Assembly (NCBI GenBank): GCA_026004875.1 | Contig: BPJZ01000006.1 | Span: 62,001 to 126,000, forward strand | Source of the DNA: Candidatus Poribacteria bacterium | GTDB taxonomy: Bacteria; Poribacteria; WGA-4E; GCA-2687025 | DNA: 64,000 bases | Reading direction: 5' to 3' | The notes under the pieces: model-generated | What the model was told of the DNA's origin: nothing | Seen by the model: the letters and a program-made list of their open reading frames with translations, nothing else | The model's database searches: none | Part shown: positions 41,562 to 49,255 of the stretch, one piece after another | Numbering within the stretch: position 1 is the stretch's first letter | Layout: each line of letters opens with the position of its first letter | Position numbers and translations under genes: made by a program

Positions 41562-42155
41562 CTTTCCCCCGTGGGACGGGGGGAAGAGCTAATGGCGGGT
41601 GTGCCAAGAACGGCAGCGTCGGGCTTCCCTCGTGGGACGGGGGCGGTGGGTTATGCCCCCCTTCCGGCTTCCCCCCGTGGGACGGGGGGAAGAGCTAATG
41701 GCGGGTGTGCCAAGAACGGCAGCGTCGGGCTTCCCTCGTGGGACGGGGGGGTGGGTTATACCCCCCTTCCGGCTTCCCCCCGTGGGACGGGGGCGGTGGG
41801 TTATACCCCCCTTCCGGCTTTCCCCTCGTGGGACGGGGGGAAGAGCTAATGGCGGGTGTGCCAAGAACGGCAGCGTCGGGCTTCCCTCGTGGGACGGGGG
41901 CGGTGGGTTATGCCCCCCTTCCGGCTTTCCCTCCGTGGGACAGGGGCGGTGGATTATACCCCCCCCTTCCGGCTTCCCCCCGTGGGACGGGGGGAAGAGA
42001 AAGAGAGCTGCTCGAAGGAAACGGGGTGCACCGGCTTCCCCCCGTGGGACGGGGGGAAGAGGAAGAGAGCTGCTCGAAGGAAACTCGGTCCTGCCACCCC
42101 TTCCCCCCGTAAGCGGGGGGAAGGGGCAAGGGGTTGGGGGGTAAACAAAACCCCC
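41562..42155. repeat. Array of eleven G/C hairpin repeats with three recurring spacers
   Basis: Eleven copies of a core close to CTTCCCCCCGT-GGG-ACGGGGGGAAG start at 41562, 41624, 41668, 41730, 41773, 41818, 41881, 41925, 41973, 42035 and 42097; the last has 13-base arms (CCCCTTCCCCCCG/CGGGGGGAAGGGG) around TAAG. They alternate with only three spacer types: A, about 37 bases, three copies (contains TGCC-AAGAAC-GGCA); B, about 24 bases, five copies (contains GGGT-TAT-ACCC); and C, about 37 bases, two copies (contains GAGC-T-GCTC). A GGGGG/CCCCC stem follows at 42136-42155. The region between the flanking genes has no coding sequence with a start and ribosome-binding site. Confidence 0.9.
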
Positions 42156-42174
42156 ATCACCAAGGGGCCCTAAA

Positions 42175-42999
42175 GTGGTTCGATGGCGTCTTCAACGATC
42201 CCACAGAGCCGGAAAACTAAACGGCGCAGAGGCCTCCAGCTCCAAGCGGGCCTTTTCTTCTCTTCACGTGGAGAAGACAATTCCGCTTCAAGAAGGACTA
42301 ACCGCCCAGCAACTCCGTTTGGAGACAGGGGAGGACGCTCTGGAGCTCCTCTGGCAGGGGACGCTCTGGGGAAGGGACCTGAGGCGCCTCTCCGCTCGCC
42401 TCCGGGAAGAGCGGGACCAAATCGCTTCCGTTCTAGGAAGCCGGTCGAGCGCCTCTTCGCTCCTCAAGGCTGTTTTCTTCGACATTGAGACGTTGGGGTT
42501 TCGGGGTTGTCCTCTCTTTCTAATCGGCGCGATGCTTTGGCGCGAGGGGGAATTGCAGATTCACCAGTTCTTTGCCCCCACGCTTCGCGGCGAGCGGGCT
42601 GTTTTGGTAGCGTTCCTCCAGTGCCTCTCGGAGGGGGCCTGGCTCATCTCGTTTAACGGACGCGCGTTTGACGTGCCGTTTGTGGAAGATCGACTACGAG
42701 CGCACCGTCTACCCTCGCTAGGGGAACGGTTTCATCTGGATCTGCTTCCGCTCAGCCGTCGTTGCTGGGGGAACATACTCCCCAATTGTAGACTCCAGAC
42801 GTTGGAGGCTTTTCTTTGCGGCTATCGCCGCCCGGACGATCTTCCTGGGAGCTTAGTCCCAAGTGCGTATCGCGCCTACCAGCGGGATCGCAATCCAGAG
42901 ACGATCTTCCCAGTGATCCAGCACAACGTTCAGGACTTAATCACGCTAGGGGAGTTGCTGCTGCAGCTGGTAAACCCCGCTCAGCGAACGCGGAGCTGA
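42175..42999 (+). CDS. RNase H-like exonuclease-domain protein (YprB family)
   Basis: 274 residues from a GTG with AAGGGG seven bases upstream, right after the hairpin array. The domain shows DEDD-type exonuclease motifs: FFDIETLGFRG (Asp and Glu), LISFNGRAFDVPFVEDRL (Asp), and HNVQDLITLGELL (His/Asp). YprB-like proteins are predicted 3'-5' exonucleases acting on nucleic acid, not experimentally defined. A 60-residue N-terminal extension has no recognised motif. It converges with fetB and overlaps it by 19 bases. Confidence 0.85.
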   Translation: MVRWRLQRSHRAGKLNGAEASSSKRAFSSLHVEKTIPLQEGLTAQQLRLETGEDALELLWQGTLWGRDLRRLSARLREERDQIASVLGSRSSASSLLKAVFFDIETLGFRGCPLFLIGAMLWREGELQIHQFFAPTLRGERAVLVAFLQCLSEGAWLISFNGRAFDVPFVEDRLRAHRLPSLGERFHLDLLPLSRRCWGNILPNCRLQTLEAFLCGYRRPDDLPGSLVPSAYRAYQRDRNPETIFPVIQHNVQDLITLGELLLQLVNPAQRTRS

Positions 43000-43760
43000 T
43001 GATCGCGGGAGAAGCAGCGCCGGCGCATCCAGAGCGTGATCGTTACACTCCCGAGCGCCGTGGAGGCGACCAGCATTAGCATCACGACGATCTGATAGCG
43101 GACGGCCAGCGAAGGATCGGAACCGGCGAGAATCTGGCCGGTCATCATTCCCGGCAAGGAGACCAACCCAACCGTCATCAACGCGTTGATGCTAGGGATC
43201 ATCCCGGCACGAACGGCGTTTCGAACGATCCCTTCGGTGGCTTCGGCGCTGGTAGCGCCGAGCGCAAGCGCCATCTCGATCTCGGCGCGGCGCTGCTTAA
43301 CCTCTCCGAAAAGTCGATCCAGCGCGATCGAGATCGAGTTCATCGAGTTGCCGATAATCATCCCTCCCAACGGGATAAAGTACTGCGGCAGGTACCACGG
43401 ACGTGCCTGGACGATCACTCCGGTGACGAAGATCGCCACCAGTACGTAGATCAACGTCATCGAGACGAAGGTCGGGCCGAAGATGGCAAACGGTCGCTCC
43501 TGGACCCGTCCCCGAACCGCACGGGCCGCCCAAAAGATCATCCAAACGTAGTATCCGACGATCACGACCGGGTGCTCTAAGTCGAAGATGAATTGAAGGA
43601 TGTAGCCGACGAGGAACAACTGGACAAAGGTTCGGACCGTTCCGATCCCCAGGTCTCGCTCCAGCCTAAGCCGAAGGAGGAGCGAAGCGATTCCCGCAAC
43701 CAGGACAAAGCTCAGGCATAGGAGCAACTGCCCAACGCCGATTTCTAGGACGCCGTTCAT
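42981..43760 (-). CDS. fetB: FetB-type ABC transporter permease (UPF0014)
   Basis: 259 residues with about seven membrane helices. Typical UPF0014 segments are RTFVQLFLVGYILQFIF, FIPLGGMIIGNSMNSISIAL, LALGATSAEAT and SINALMTVGLVSLPGMMTGQ. Together with FetA it forms an exporter linked to iron homeostasis and oxidative stress in E. coli; the substrate here is not certain. The start overlaps the stop of fetA (ATGA), so expression is coupled. Confidence 0.93.
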   Translation of the reverse strand: MNGVLEIGVGQLLLCLSFVLVAGIASLLLRLRLERDLGIGTVRTFVQLFLVGYILQFIFDLEHPVVIVGYYVWMIFWAARAVRGRVQERPFAIFGPTFVSMTLIYVLVAIFVTGVIVQARPWYLPQYFIPLGGMIIGNSMNSISIALDRLFGEVKQRRAEIEMALALGATSAEATEGIVRNAVRAGMIPSINALMTVGLVSLPGMMTGQILAGSDPSLAVRYQIVVMLMLVASTALGSVTITLWMRRRCFSRDHQLRVR

Positions 43761-44419
43761 GCCTCAACCTCGCGAAGCCGGTGATCGCGCCCAAGGAGAA
43801 ACCGTCGGGGTCGGCTTGCTTTGGGCCGATAACCCTGATGGGTCACGAGAAAGACGGTGATCCCCTGTTCTTGATTCCACCGTTCCAGGGTGCGTTCGAC
43901 GACCTCCCGCGAGTCGGGGTCCAGCGGGGCGGTCGGTTCGTCGCAGAGCATCAGCCGGGGTTCCAGAAGCGCCGCCCGGAGCAGAGCGATCCGCTGCTGT
44001 TGACCGACCGAAAGGGTCGTGGCCGTTTCTTCTAGCTTCACCTCAAGCAGCAGCTCGCTCAACCGGGCGCGGAGCTCCTCATCGGTCGGAGGGGTTCGGT
44101 CCCGGTTGGCTCGGAATCGAAAGGGCGTTAACAGGTTCTCCCGAACCGTTCCGGGGAACAGGACGGGAATCTGAGGGACGTAGGCGATCTGTCGGCGTAG
44201 CTGCAGAACCGGCCATTCAGGAAGAGGGCGTCCGTCTGCGGAGATCGTTCCGCTGCTTGGATCCTCTAGACGGTTGATCAGTCGGAGCATCGAGGACTTT
44301 CCCGCGCCGGAGGGGCCTTCAATGAGGGCAAATTGGCCGCTTTGGACGCGAAACGAAACCTCTTCTAAGACGACCGTCTCGCCGTATCGGAGGGAAACTC
44401 GTTCAAAAGCAATGTCCAT
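43757..44419 (-). CDS. fetA: FetA-type ABC transporter ATP-binding protein
   Basis: 220-residue ATPase with Walker A GPSGAGKSS, Q-loop AYVPQIPVLFPGTVREN, Walker B LMLCDEPTAPLD, and switch His in FLVTHQGYR. The signature motif reads LSVGQQQR instead of LSGGQ, a substitution frequent in FetA proteins. It energises the FetB permease encoded immediately downstream with overlapping start and stop codons. The DUF4126 gene ends ten bases upstream on the same strand. Confidence 0.93.
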   Translation of the reverse strand: MDIAFERVSLRYGETVVLEEVSFRVQSGQFALIEGPSGAGKSSMLRLINRLEDPSSGTISADGRPLPEWPVLQLRRQIAYVPQIPVLFPGTVRENLLTPFRFRANRDRTPPTDEELRARLSELLLEVKLEETATTLSVGQQQRIALLRAALLEPRLMLCDEPTAPLDPDSREVVERTLERWNQEQGITVFLVTHQGYRPKASRPRRFLLGRDHRLREVEA

Positions 44420-44428
44420 TGTCGTTGC

Positions 44429-45040
44429 TCATCGGGAAAGCAGCTGTGTGAGCGTACGTTCGGCAGCGCGCATCAGGGCGCACAGCACCCGCGGCAGCAT
44501 CATTCCGATGGCCAGCCCTCCGATTCCCACGGTGACGAGCGTCTCAGTAGGCCGAAACCAGGCTAAGATGAGCAGTGCCGCAGCGGTGAGCTCTTCGCCC
44601 AAAGAAACGGCTAGGAGCCATCGCCCGTCGGGAGCCCCGGCTGCAGCAAACCGGACCGAAGCTTTGGTGCTGTGCACCAAGAACGCAACGCCTGCTCCAA
44701 CCATCGCTAGCAAGAGCCGATACGTCCAGCCGAAATCGGCAAAGAGAAGCGCGCTGATTGCCGCCGCAACCAGGGGCCGAATCGGTGCATGAAGGGCGTC
44801 CCAGAGCGAACCGTAAGCGCGGGACTTCCCCACGCTCCATTCCAGCAGCAGACCGATCAGAGCGATCCCTAGCACCGGCGGCGCAGCGAGCGCCCCGAGA
44901 CGATCAGCGCCGAGCACGACCCCACCCCACCGGAGGATTAATCCGCTGCCAAAGACGACAACATAACTGTTGATCCCGATTGCAAAGACTAAACCCAGCC
45001 AGAGCGGAACCAGAGTCAAAAGCGGCAACTCTCCCTCCAT
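44429..45040 (-). CDS. DUF4126-family membrane protein
   Basis: 203 residues, strongly hydrophobic, with six or so membrane segments. VFAIGINSYVVVFGSGLILRW at the N-terminus, VLGIALIGLLLEW and the GGLAIGMMLPRVLCAL end fit the DUF4126 family, whose function is unknown. The ATG at 45040 is preferred because GGGAG precedes it at a usable distance and it starts just after the pfkA stop. A longer frame would overlap pfkA. The gene sits between pfkA and fetAB on one strand, possibly one operon. Confidence 0.78.
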   Translation of the reverse strand: MEGELPLLTLVPLWLGLVFAIGINSYVVVFGSGLILRWGGVVLGADRLGALAAPPVLGIALIGLLLEWSVGKSRAYGSLWDALHAPIRPLVAAAISALLFADFGWTYRLLLAMVGAGVAFLVHSTKASVRFAAAGAPDGRWLLAVSLGEELTAAALLILAWFRPTETLVTVGIGGLAIGMMLPRVLCALMRAAERTLTQLLSR

Positions 45041-45045
45041 CGGGG

Positions 45046-46110
45046 TCAATCTCCCAAGCAGATCCCCATCTCGCGGGCGCAACGAATCAGCTCGCCGTCC
45101 AAGGGGACCCGTTTGATTTCGCGAATGCCGTCCTCAATAGGCCGAAAGACCATGTTCGGTGGGTCATAGGAGACCATGCAGCCAAAGGCCCCCTCCTCGA
45201 TTGCTCGAACGGCCGCCGTCCCGTACTCCAGGGCCAACACTCGGTCGTAGGCGATCGGGTGGCCGCCTCGGAGGAGATGGCCCAGCGAAAGCGCTCGCGT
45301 CTCCCGACCGGTGCGCTTTTCGATCTCCTCGGCGACGACCGCAGCGATCCCGCCTAGTCGCACTTCGCGACCGAGCTCCTCCTTGAGGACCACCATCTGC
45401 CCCTCTTTAGGATAGGCCCCTTCGGCCACCACACAGATCGCAAAACGTCGCCCCGCTCGCCAACGGGCTTCGATCTTCTCGCATACCTTTTCGATATCGT
45501 AAGGAATCTCCGGAATCAAGATCACGTCCGCCGTTGCGGCCACACCGGCGGAAAGAGCGATCCATCCGCAGTATCGCCCCATGACTTCGACGCAGACCAC
45601 CCGACGGTGCGCCTCTGCGTGGGGGTGAAGCTTGTCCAAACACTCCGTCGCCGTCTGCACCGCCGTCTGAAAGCCGAACGTGACGTGGGTCGCGTTCACG
45701 TCGTTGTCGATCGTCTTGGGGACAGCCACCAGGGGGATCCCCATCTCGGCGAACCGCTTGGCGATCCGAAAGCTCCCATCCCCTCCCACAACGATCAGCG
45801 CATCGAAGCCCTGTTCCCAAAACTTCCGCACCACCTGCTCGGAGATGTCCACCACCCTTCCGTCTTCGGTCGGATACTCGAACGGGTTGCCTCGGTTCAC
45901 CGTCCCGAGGATTGTTCCGCCTAGCGGCGTGATCCCTCGGACCATCTCGGTTGTGAGAGGACGAATGCCGCCGGGCTGAAAGAATCCGTTGTACCCCTCG
46001 CGAATGCCGTAGACGCTCCATCCCTTTCGCTCTGCGGCGTTGACAACGGCCCGGATCACGGCGTTGAGCCCCGGCGCGTCGCCGCCTCCGGTGTTGATCG
46101 CGATCTTCAT
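45046..46110 (-). CDS. pfkA: 6-phosphofructokinase, group III-like
   Basis: 354 residues catalysing phosphorylation of fructose-6-phosphate. The phosphoryl-donor loop is VVGGDGS; Gly rather than Asp at the second position of the diagnostic pair points to ATP as donor. The catalytic loop is PKTIDND; Lys here (PGTIDND in E. coli PfkA) is the form seen in PPi-dependent and mixed group III enzymes. Other motifs are NTGGGDAPGLNAVIR, EVMGRYCGWIAL with the Arg and substrate-binding region, and HLLRGGHP. The ATG is preceded by a weak site. A 19-base inverted repeat (46154-46172) lies about 45 bases upstream. Confidence 0.93.
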   Translation of the reverse strand: MKIAINTGGGDAPGLNAVIRAVVNAAERKGWSVYGIREGYNGFFQPGGIRPLTTEMVRGITPLGGTILGTVNRGNPFEYPTEDGRVVDISEQVVRKFWEQGFDALIVVGGDGSFRIAKRFAEMGIPLVAVPKTIDNDVNATHVTFGFQTAVQTATECLDKLHPHAEAHRRVVCVEVMGRYCGWIALSAGVAATADVILIPEIPYDIEKVCEKIEARWRAGRRFAICVVAEGAYPKEGQMVVLKEELGREVRLGGIAAVVAEEIEKRTGRETRALSLGHLLRGGHPIAYDRVLALEYGTAAVRAIEEGAFGCMVSYDPPNMVFRPIEDGIREIKRVPLDGELIRCAREMGICLGD

Positions 46111-46153
46111 GGGCGTGTCCCTTCCCCCAAGACAAACGGATAGCAGTACTCTA

Positions 46154-46172
46154 CCACGTCCCCGAGACGTGG
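46154..46172. other. Inverted repeat in the pfkA / LamG-gene divergent region
   Basis: CCACGTC and GACGTGG surround a five-base loop, between the pfkA start and the divergent LamG gene. It may be an operator shared by both genes. No confident -35/-10 pair was recognised around it. Confidence 0.4.
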
Positions 46173-46282
46173 AAAATCCTCACCTCCGGCGAGGGAGGAA
46201 TTTTCTTGCTTCCCGTCGATCTTTAGGGTAAGTCGCTCCAACGGCTGGATGGAATCAGGAGGCGTCAGAAAAGGAGAAAACC

Positions 46283-47059
46283 ATGCGTCGAATGGGTTGC
46301 CTGCTGGGGTTGCTTGCAGTGGCGTTGGCCGGCCGCGCCGAAATTGACCCGGAAACGATCCTTGGCGTCTGGTTGTTTGACGAGGGGCGAGGCGACGTCG
46401 CCGCCGACTCTGGCCCCAACGGATTCGACGGGTTCCTTCACGGCGCCCAATGGGTTGACGCCAAGTACAAAAAGGGCCTTGCCTTTGATGGAAACGACTG
46501 GGTGGAGGTCCCCAACGATCCAAAGCTCCAGGTCGGCCCGGAGCTGACGATGATGGCTCTCTTTTACGCCGAGGACATCGGCGATTGGCGGCAGTTGATC
46601 GCCAAGAGCGACGAGTACCTCCTCCGGATTGATCCGCCTCAGGAGGGAAACCGGATGTCGGCCTTCGTCAAGCCAGGGGGAAACTGGGAACCGCGCGCTA
46701 GCGCTAGCGTTCCTCAACTGGAGACCTGGATTCACTTTGCGGCGACCTATCAGGCCGATCCTCCCGGCGGCGTGGATCACCTGAAGGTCTTCGTTAACGG
46801 AGTCCGGTCGGGTCAGAGCACCCGTCCTGGGGCGATCGCGCCGACGAACAACCCGGTCGAGTTTGGCCGTTGGGGTGGCGGCTCCTATTTTGTGGGGATC
46901 ATCGATGAGGTTGCCCTTTTTAGCGTCGCACTGGAAGAGGAGGACCTTCGACTGATCGCTGAGAACGGCCTGGAGGCGGTGCTCCGGGGCGGCTTAGCGG
47001 TTCATCCTCTGGGAAAGTTGGCCGTCTCCTGGGCGGCGCTCAAGGCGTCGGCCCGTTAG
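46283..47059 (+). CDS. Secreted LamG-domain protein with GKLxxxW C-terminal tail
   Basis: 258 residues with a signal peptide (MGCLLGLLAVALAGRAE) and a single concanavalin-A/LamG domain: VWLFDEGRGDVAADSGPNG, LAFDGNDWVEVPND, WIHFAATYQ, KVFVNGVRSG and FVGIIDEVALFSVALEEEDL. It ends with AVHPLGKLAVSWAALK plus four residues, matching the tails of two other secreted proteins in the window. The domain probably binds carbohydrate or protein at the cell surface. The ATG follows AAAAGGAG. Confidence 0.88.
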   Translation: MRRMGCLLGLLAVALAGRAEIDPETILGVWLFDEGRGDVAADSGPNGFDGFLHGAQWVDAKYKKGLAFDGNDWVEVPNDPKLQVGPELTMMALFYAEDIGDWRQLIAKSDEYLLRIDPPQEGNRMSAFVKPGGNWEPRASASVPQLETWIHFAATYQADPPGGVDHLKVFVNGVRSGQSTRPGAIAPTNNPVEFGRWGGGSYFVGIIDEVALFSVALEEEDLRLIAENGLEAVLRGGLAVHPLGKLAVSWAALKASAR

Positions 47060-47141
47060 CCTTCGGCGTGGTCCGCCGGGTGTGCCTCTCTGAGGCTTCG
47101 CGCTACAATAGGGGGGCGAACCTTCTGAGAGAGGGCCTCCG

Positions 47142-48434
47142 GTGAGCAGGAACAACCCGTTTGCCGTCGTAGACGTTGAGAAGCTGGAGCGGTGCACCCA
47201 TTGCGGCTTCTGTCTGCCCACCTGTCCGACGTATGCGGAGTTGGGCCTGGAGATGGACTCTCCACGCGGGCGGATTTATCTGATCAAGGCGCTTCGGGAC
47301 GGCCGACTTGAGCCGACGGAGCAGGTGACCCTCCACCTTTACCGATGCCTTGAGTGTCGAGCCTGTGAGTCGGCCTGCCCCTCTGGAGTCGCCTTTGGGC
47401 CCCTGATGGAGGAGGCCCGGGACGCCTTAGAGAGCGGGACCCGCCGCGCTCGTTGGCAACGACTCCTCGCCGACCTTGTCTTCCAGCGAATTCTTCCCTA
47501 CCCGAGCGTGGTCAACCGGTTGGTCGGCCTAATGAGCTGGTACCAGCGGCTAGGGGGCTCCTTGCTGGTGCAAAGGACGCCGGCAGGACGACTGTTGGGT
47601 CGGCGCCTCCGCTCGATGGAGGCGTTGCTCCCAGCGATCCCTTCCAGGAAGCTGCGGCGGCCGCTTCCCCGCGTCACGCCGGCCTTGGGAGAGCGCCGAT
47701 ACCGGGTCGGATTCCTCTCCGGTTGTCTGATGCATCCGCTGTTTGCTCCCATCAATCGGGCAACCGTCCGCGTGCTGGCACAAAACGGCTGTGAGGTGAT
47801 CACGCCGCCGGAACAGCTCTGCTGTGGGGCGCTCCACGTCCACAACGGGCGACGTGAGGAGGGCCGACAGCTGGCCCGCCATAACCTTCAGGTCTTCCTC
47901 CAAGAGGAGGTGGACGCTATCGTCACCAACTCCGCCGGATGCGGGGCCACCCTCAAGGAGTACCATCACCTTTTGGATGAAGAACGGGCCGAGACCTTTG
48001 CGAAGAAGGTTCGGGACGTCTCGGAATGGCTTGTGGAGATCGGCTTTCAGCCTCCAGAGCGACCGATTCCCCTTCGGGTCGCCTACGATGATCCTTGCCA
48101 TTTGCTCCACGGCCAACGGATTGCCTCGCAGCCGCGCAAACTGCTCACTTCGATCCCGGAGCTCCAGTTGATCCCTCTCCCTGAATCGGACTGGTGCTGT
48201 GGGAGCGCGGGGATCTACAACATCGTTCAGCCGGAGATGGCCGAACGCGTCCTTCAGCGAAAGATGGAGCACGTCCGGAAGGTTCAGCCTGACGTGCTGG
48301 CAACGGCTAACCCCGGTTGTCTGCTGCAGTTGCAGGTTGGGGTCCGTCGGGCTGGCCTCCGATGCCCCGTTGTCCACGTTGTGGAGTTGCTTGATTGGGC
48401 CTATACCGGCCAGAAACCCGCTTCGCTCTCCTAA
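47142..48434 (+). CDS. glcF: Glycolate oxidase iron-sulfur subunit-like protein (GlcF)
   Basis: 430 residues. Two [4Fe-4S] ferredoxin motifs lie near the N-terminus: CTHCGFCLPTCP and CLECRACESACP. Two cysteine-rich CCG domains follow, with CCGALHVHNG and CCGSAGIYN. That architecture is GlcF or a closely related heterodisulfide-reductase-like electron-transfer subunit. It normally pairs with FAD subunits GlcD/GlcE to oxidise glycolate or D-lactate. No FAD-binding partner gene is present in this window, so the assignment to glycolate is provisional. The start is a GTG with GAGAGGG upstream. Confidence 0.88.
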   Translation: MSRNNPFAVVDVEKLERCTHCGFCLPTCPTYAELGLEMDSPRGRIYLIKALRDGRLEPTEQVTLHLYRCLECRACESACPSGVAFGPLMEEARDALESGTRRARWQRLLADLVFQRILPYPSVVNRLVGLMSWYQRLGGSLLVQRTPAGRLLGRRLRSMEALLPAIPSRKLRRPLPRVTPALGERRYRVGFLSGCLMHPLFAPINRATVRVLAQNGCEVITPPEQLCCGALHVHNGRREEGRQLARHNLQVFLQEEVDAIVTNSAGCGATLKEYHHLLDEERAETFAKKVRDVSEWLVEIGFQPPERPIPLRVAYDDPCHLLHGQRIASQPRKLLTSIPELQLIPLPESDWCCGSAGIYNIVQPEMAERVLQRKMEHVRKVQPDVLATANPGCLLQLQVGVRRAGLRCPVVHVVELLDWAYTGQKPASLS

Positions 48435-48607
48435 AGAACAGAGTGCACTGCTCCCTCCGCTGAATTGGGCCAAGTTGTTGGGTGTCCCACAGCTCTTGAA
48501 AGAGTGCCCTCTTCTGACTGGACGACGTGGCCAATTCGCCCCATTGGGAAATGGGGAGGAACCGATACGGGAGACGATTCTTCTCAAACGGAGCGGTGGT
48601 CCGGCCG

Positions 48608-48769
48608 ATGAGCGATTGGCTTCTCTTTTTTGCCCTCATGGACTTCCTGGAAACAAGAAAGCGGAGGAGACAACCCAGCAGCGACGAGGACCCCGACGGC
48701 TGCCTGGGCTGTTTCGGTTGCTTGTTTTGTTTGCTCCTTCTCGCTTTGTGTTGGTTCTTTTCCTGCTAA
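48608..48769 (+). CDS. Small Cys-rich membrane protein
   Basis: 53 residues: SDWLLFFALMDFLETRKRRRQP, an acidic linker, then a hydrophobic C-terminal helix with six Cys (CLGCFGCLFCLLLLALCWFF). An AGCGGTGG-like site lies about 12 bases before the ATG. It occupies the 500-base stretch between glcF and the following lipoprotein gene, which otherwise shows nothing recognisable. Coding is plausible from the sharp charge/hydrophobic division but unproven. Confidence 0.4.
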   Translation: MSDWLLFFALMDFLETRKRRRQPSSDEDPDGCLGCFGCLFCLLLLALCWFFSC

Positions 48770-48931
48770 GTTGGACGCTGAGCGAACCTGTGGGACGGCT
48801 CCGAAGGCGGCAGGCCGGCGAGGGGGACTGCTTGGAAAAACGACGCCCTTTGCAGGTGATACTATTGTAGGGACGCAGGACCGTGTGGAAGGTTCTCCTG
48901 GAAACCGGTTCTCGGAGACAGGGAGTTCGCT

Positions 48932-49249
48932 ATGCGCTGGAAGTGGGTTGCGCTGGGCCTATTGCTGCTGCTCTTTTGGCAGTGTGGCGAAGACACCGAT
49001 CAGAATGGAAATGCACAGTCGCCAGGCACGACGGCAAGCGTGGAGGTCTACGAGTTTCGGACGCCGGACGAGCTCCGGGCGTTCCGATTTCCAACGGACG
49101 TCAAAGGGGCGATCGGCTTTCGGCTGACCCGGATCGAAAAGCAGTTGGAGCCGTTTCGGGTGACGCCGATCTCCGTCGAAGACGGACGGCACGATCTGGA
49201 CGATGATTTTGTGAACACCGAGTTGATCCGAATCCTCGTCTTCCGGTGA
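48932..49249 (+). CDS. Small lipoprotein upstream of tsaD
   Basis: 105 residues with a lipoprotein signal (WVALGLLLLLFWQC) and a polar mature part with repeated charged strands (VEVYEFRTPDELRAFRF, GFRLTRIEKQLEPFRVTPI). No family is recognised. The ATG follows GGGAG. It ends six bases before tsaD, so the two are probably co-transcribed although unrelated in function. Confidence 0.65.
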   Translation: MRWKWVALGLLLLLFWQCGEDTDQNGNAQSPGTTASVEVYEFRTPDELRAFRFPTDVKGAIGFRLTRIEKQLEPFRVTPISVEDGRHDLDDDFVNTELIRILVFR

Positions 49250-49255
49250 AGGGTG

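Noticed and set aside
41562-42126. CRISPR array
   Set aside because: The repeats are palindromic and regularly placed, but the intervals are three recurring sequences rather than unique spacers, spacing varies from about 42 to 63 bases, and no cas gene is nearby.
41571-42173. Overlapping Gly/Pro/Arg-rich open frames in the hairpin region
   Set aside because: Open frames exist in several registers on both strands only because the repeats lack stop codons. None has a ribosome-binding site or a composition like real proteins.
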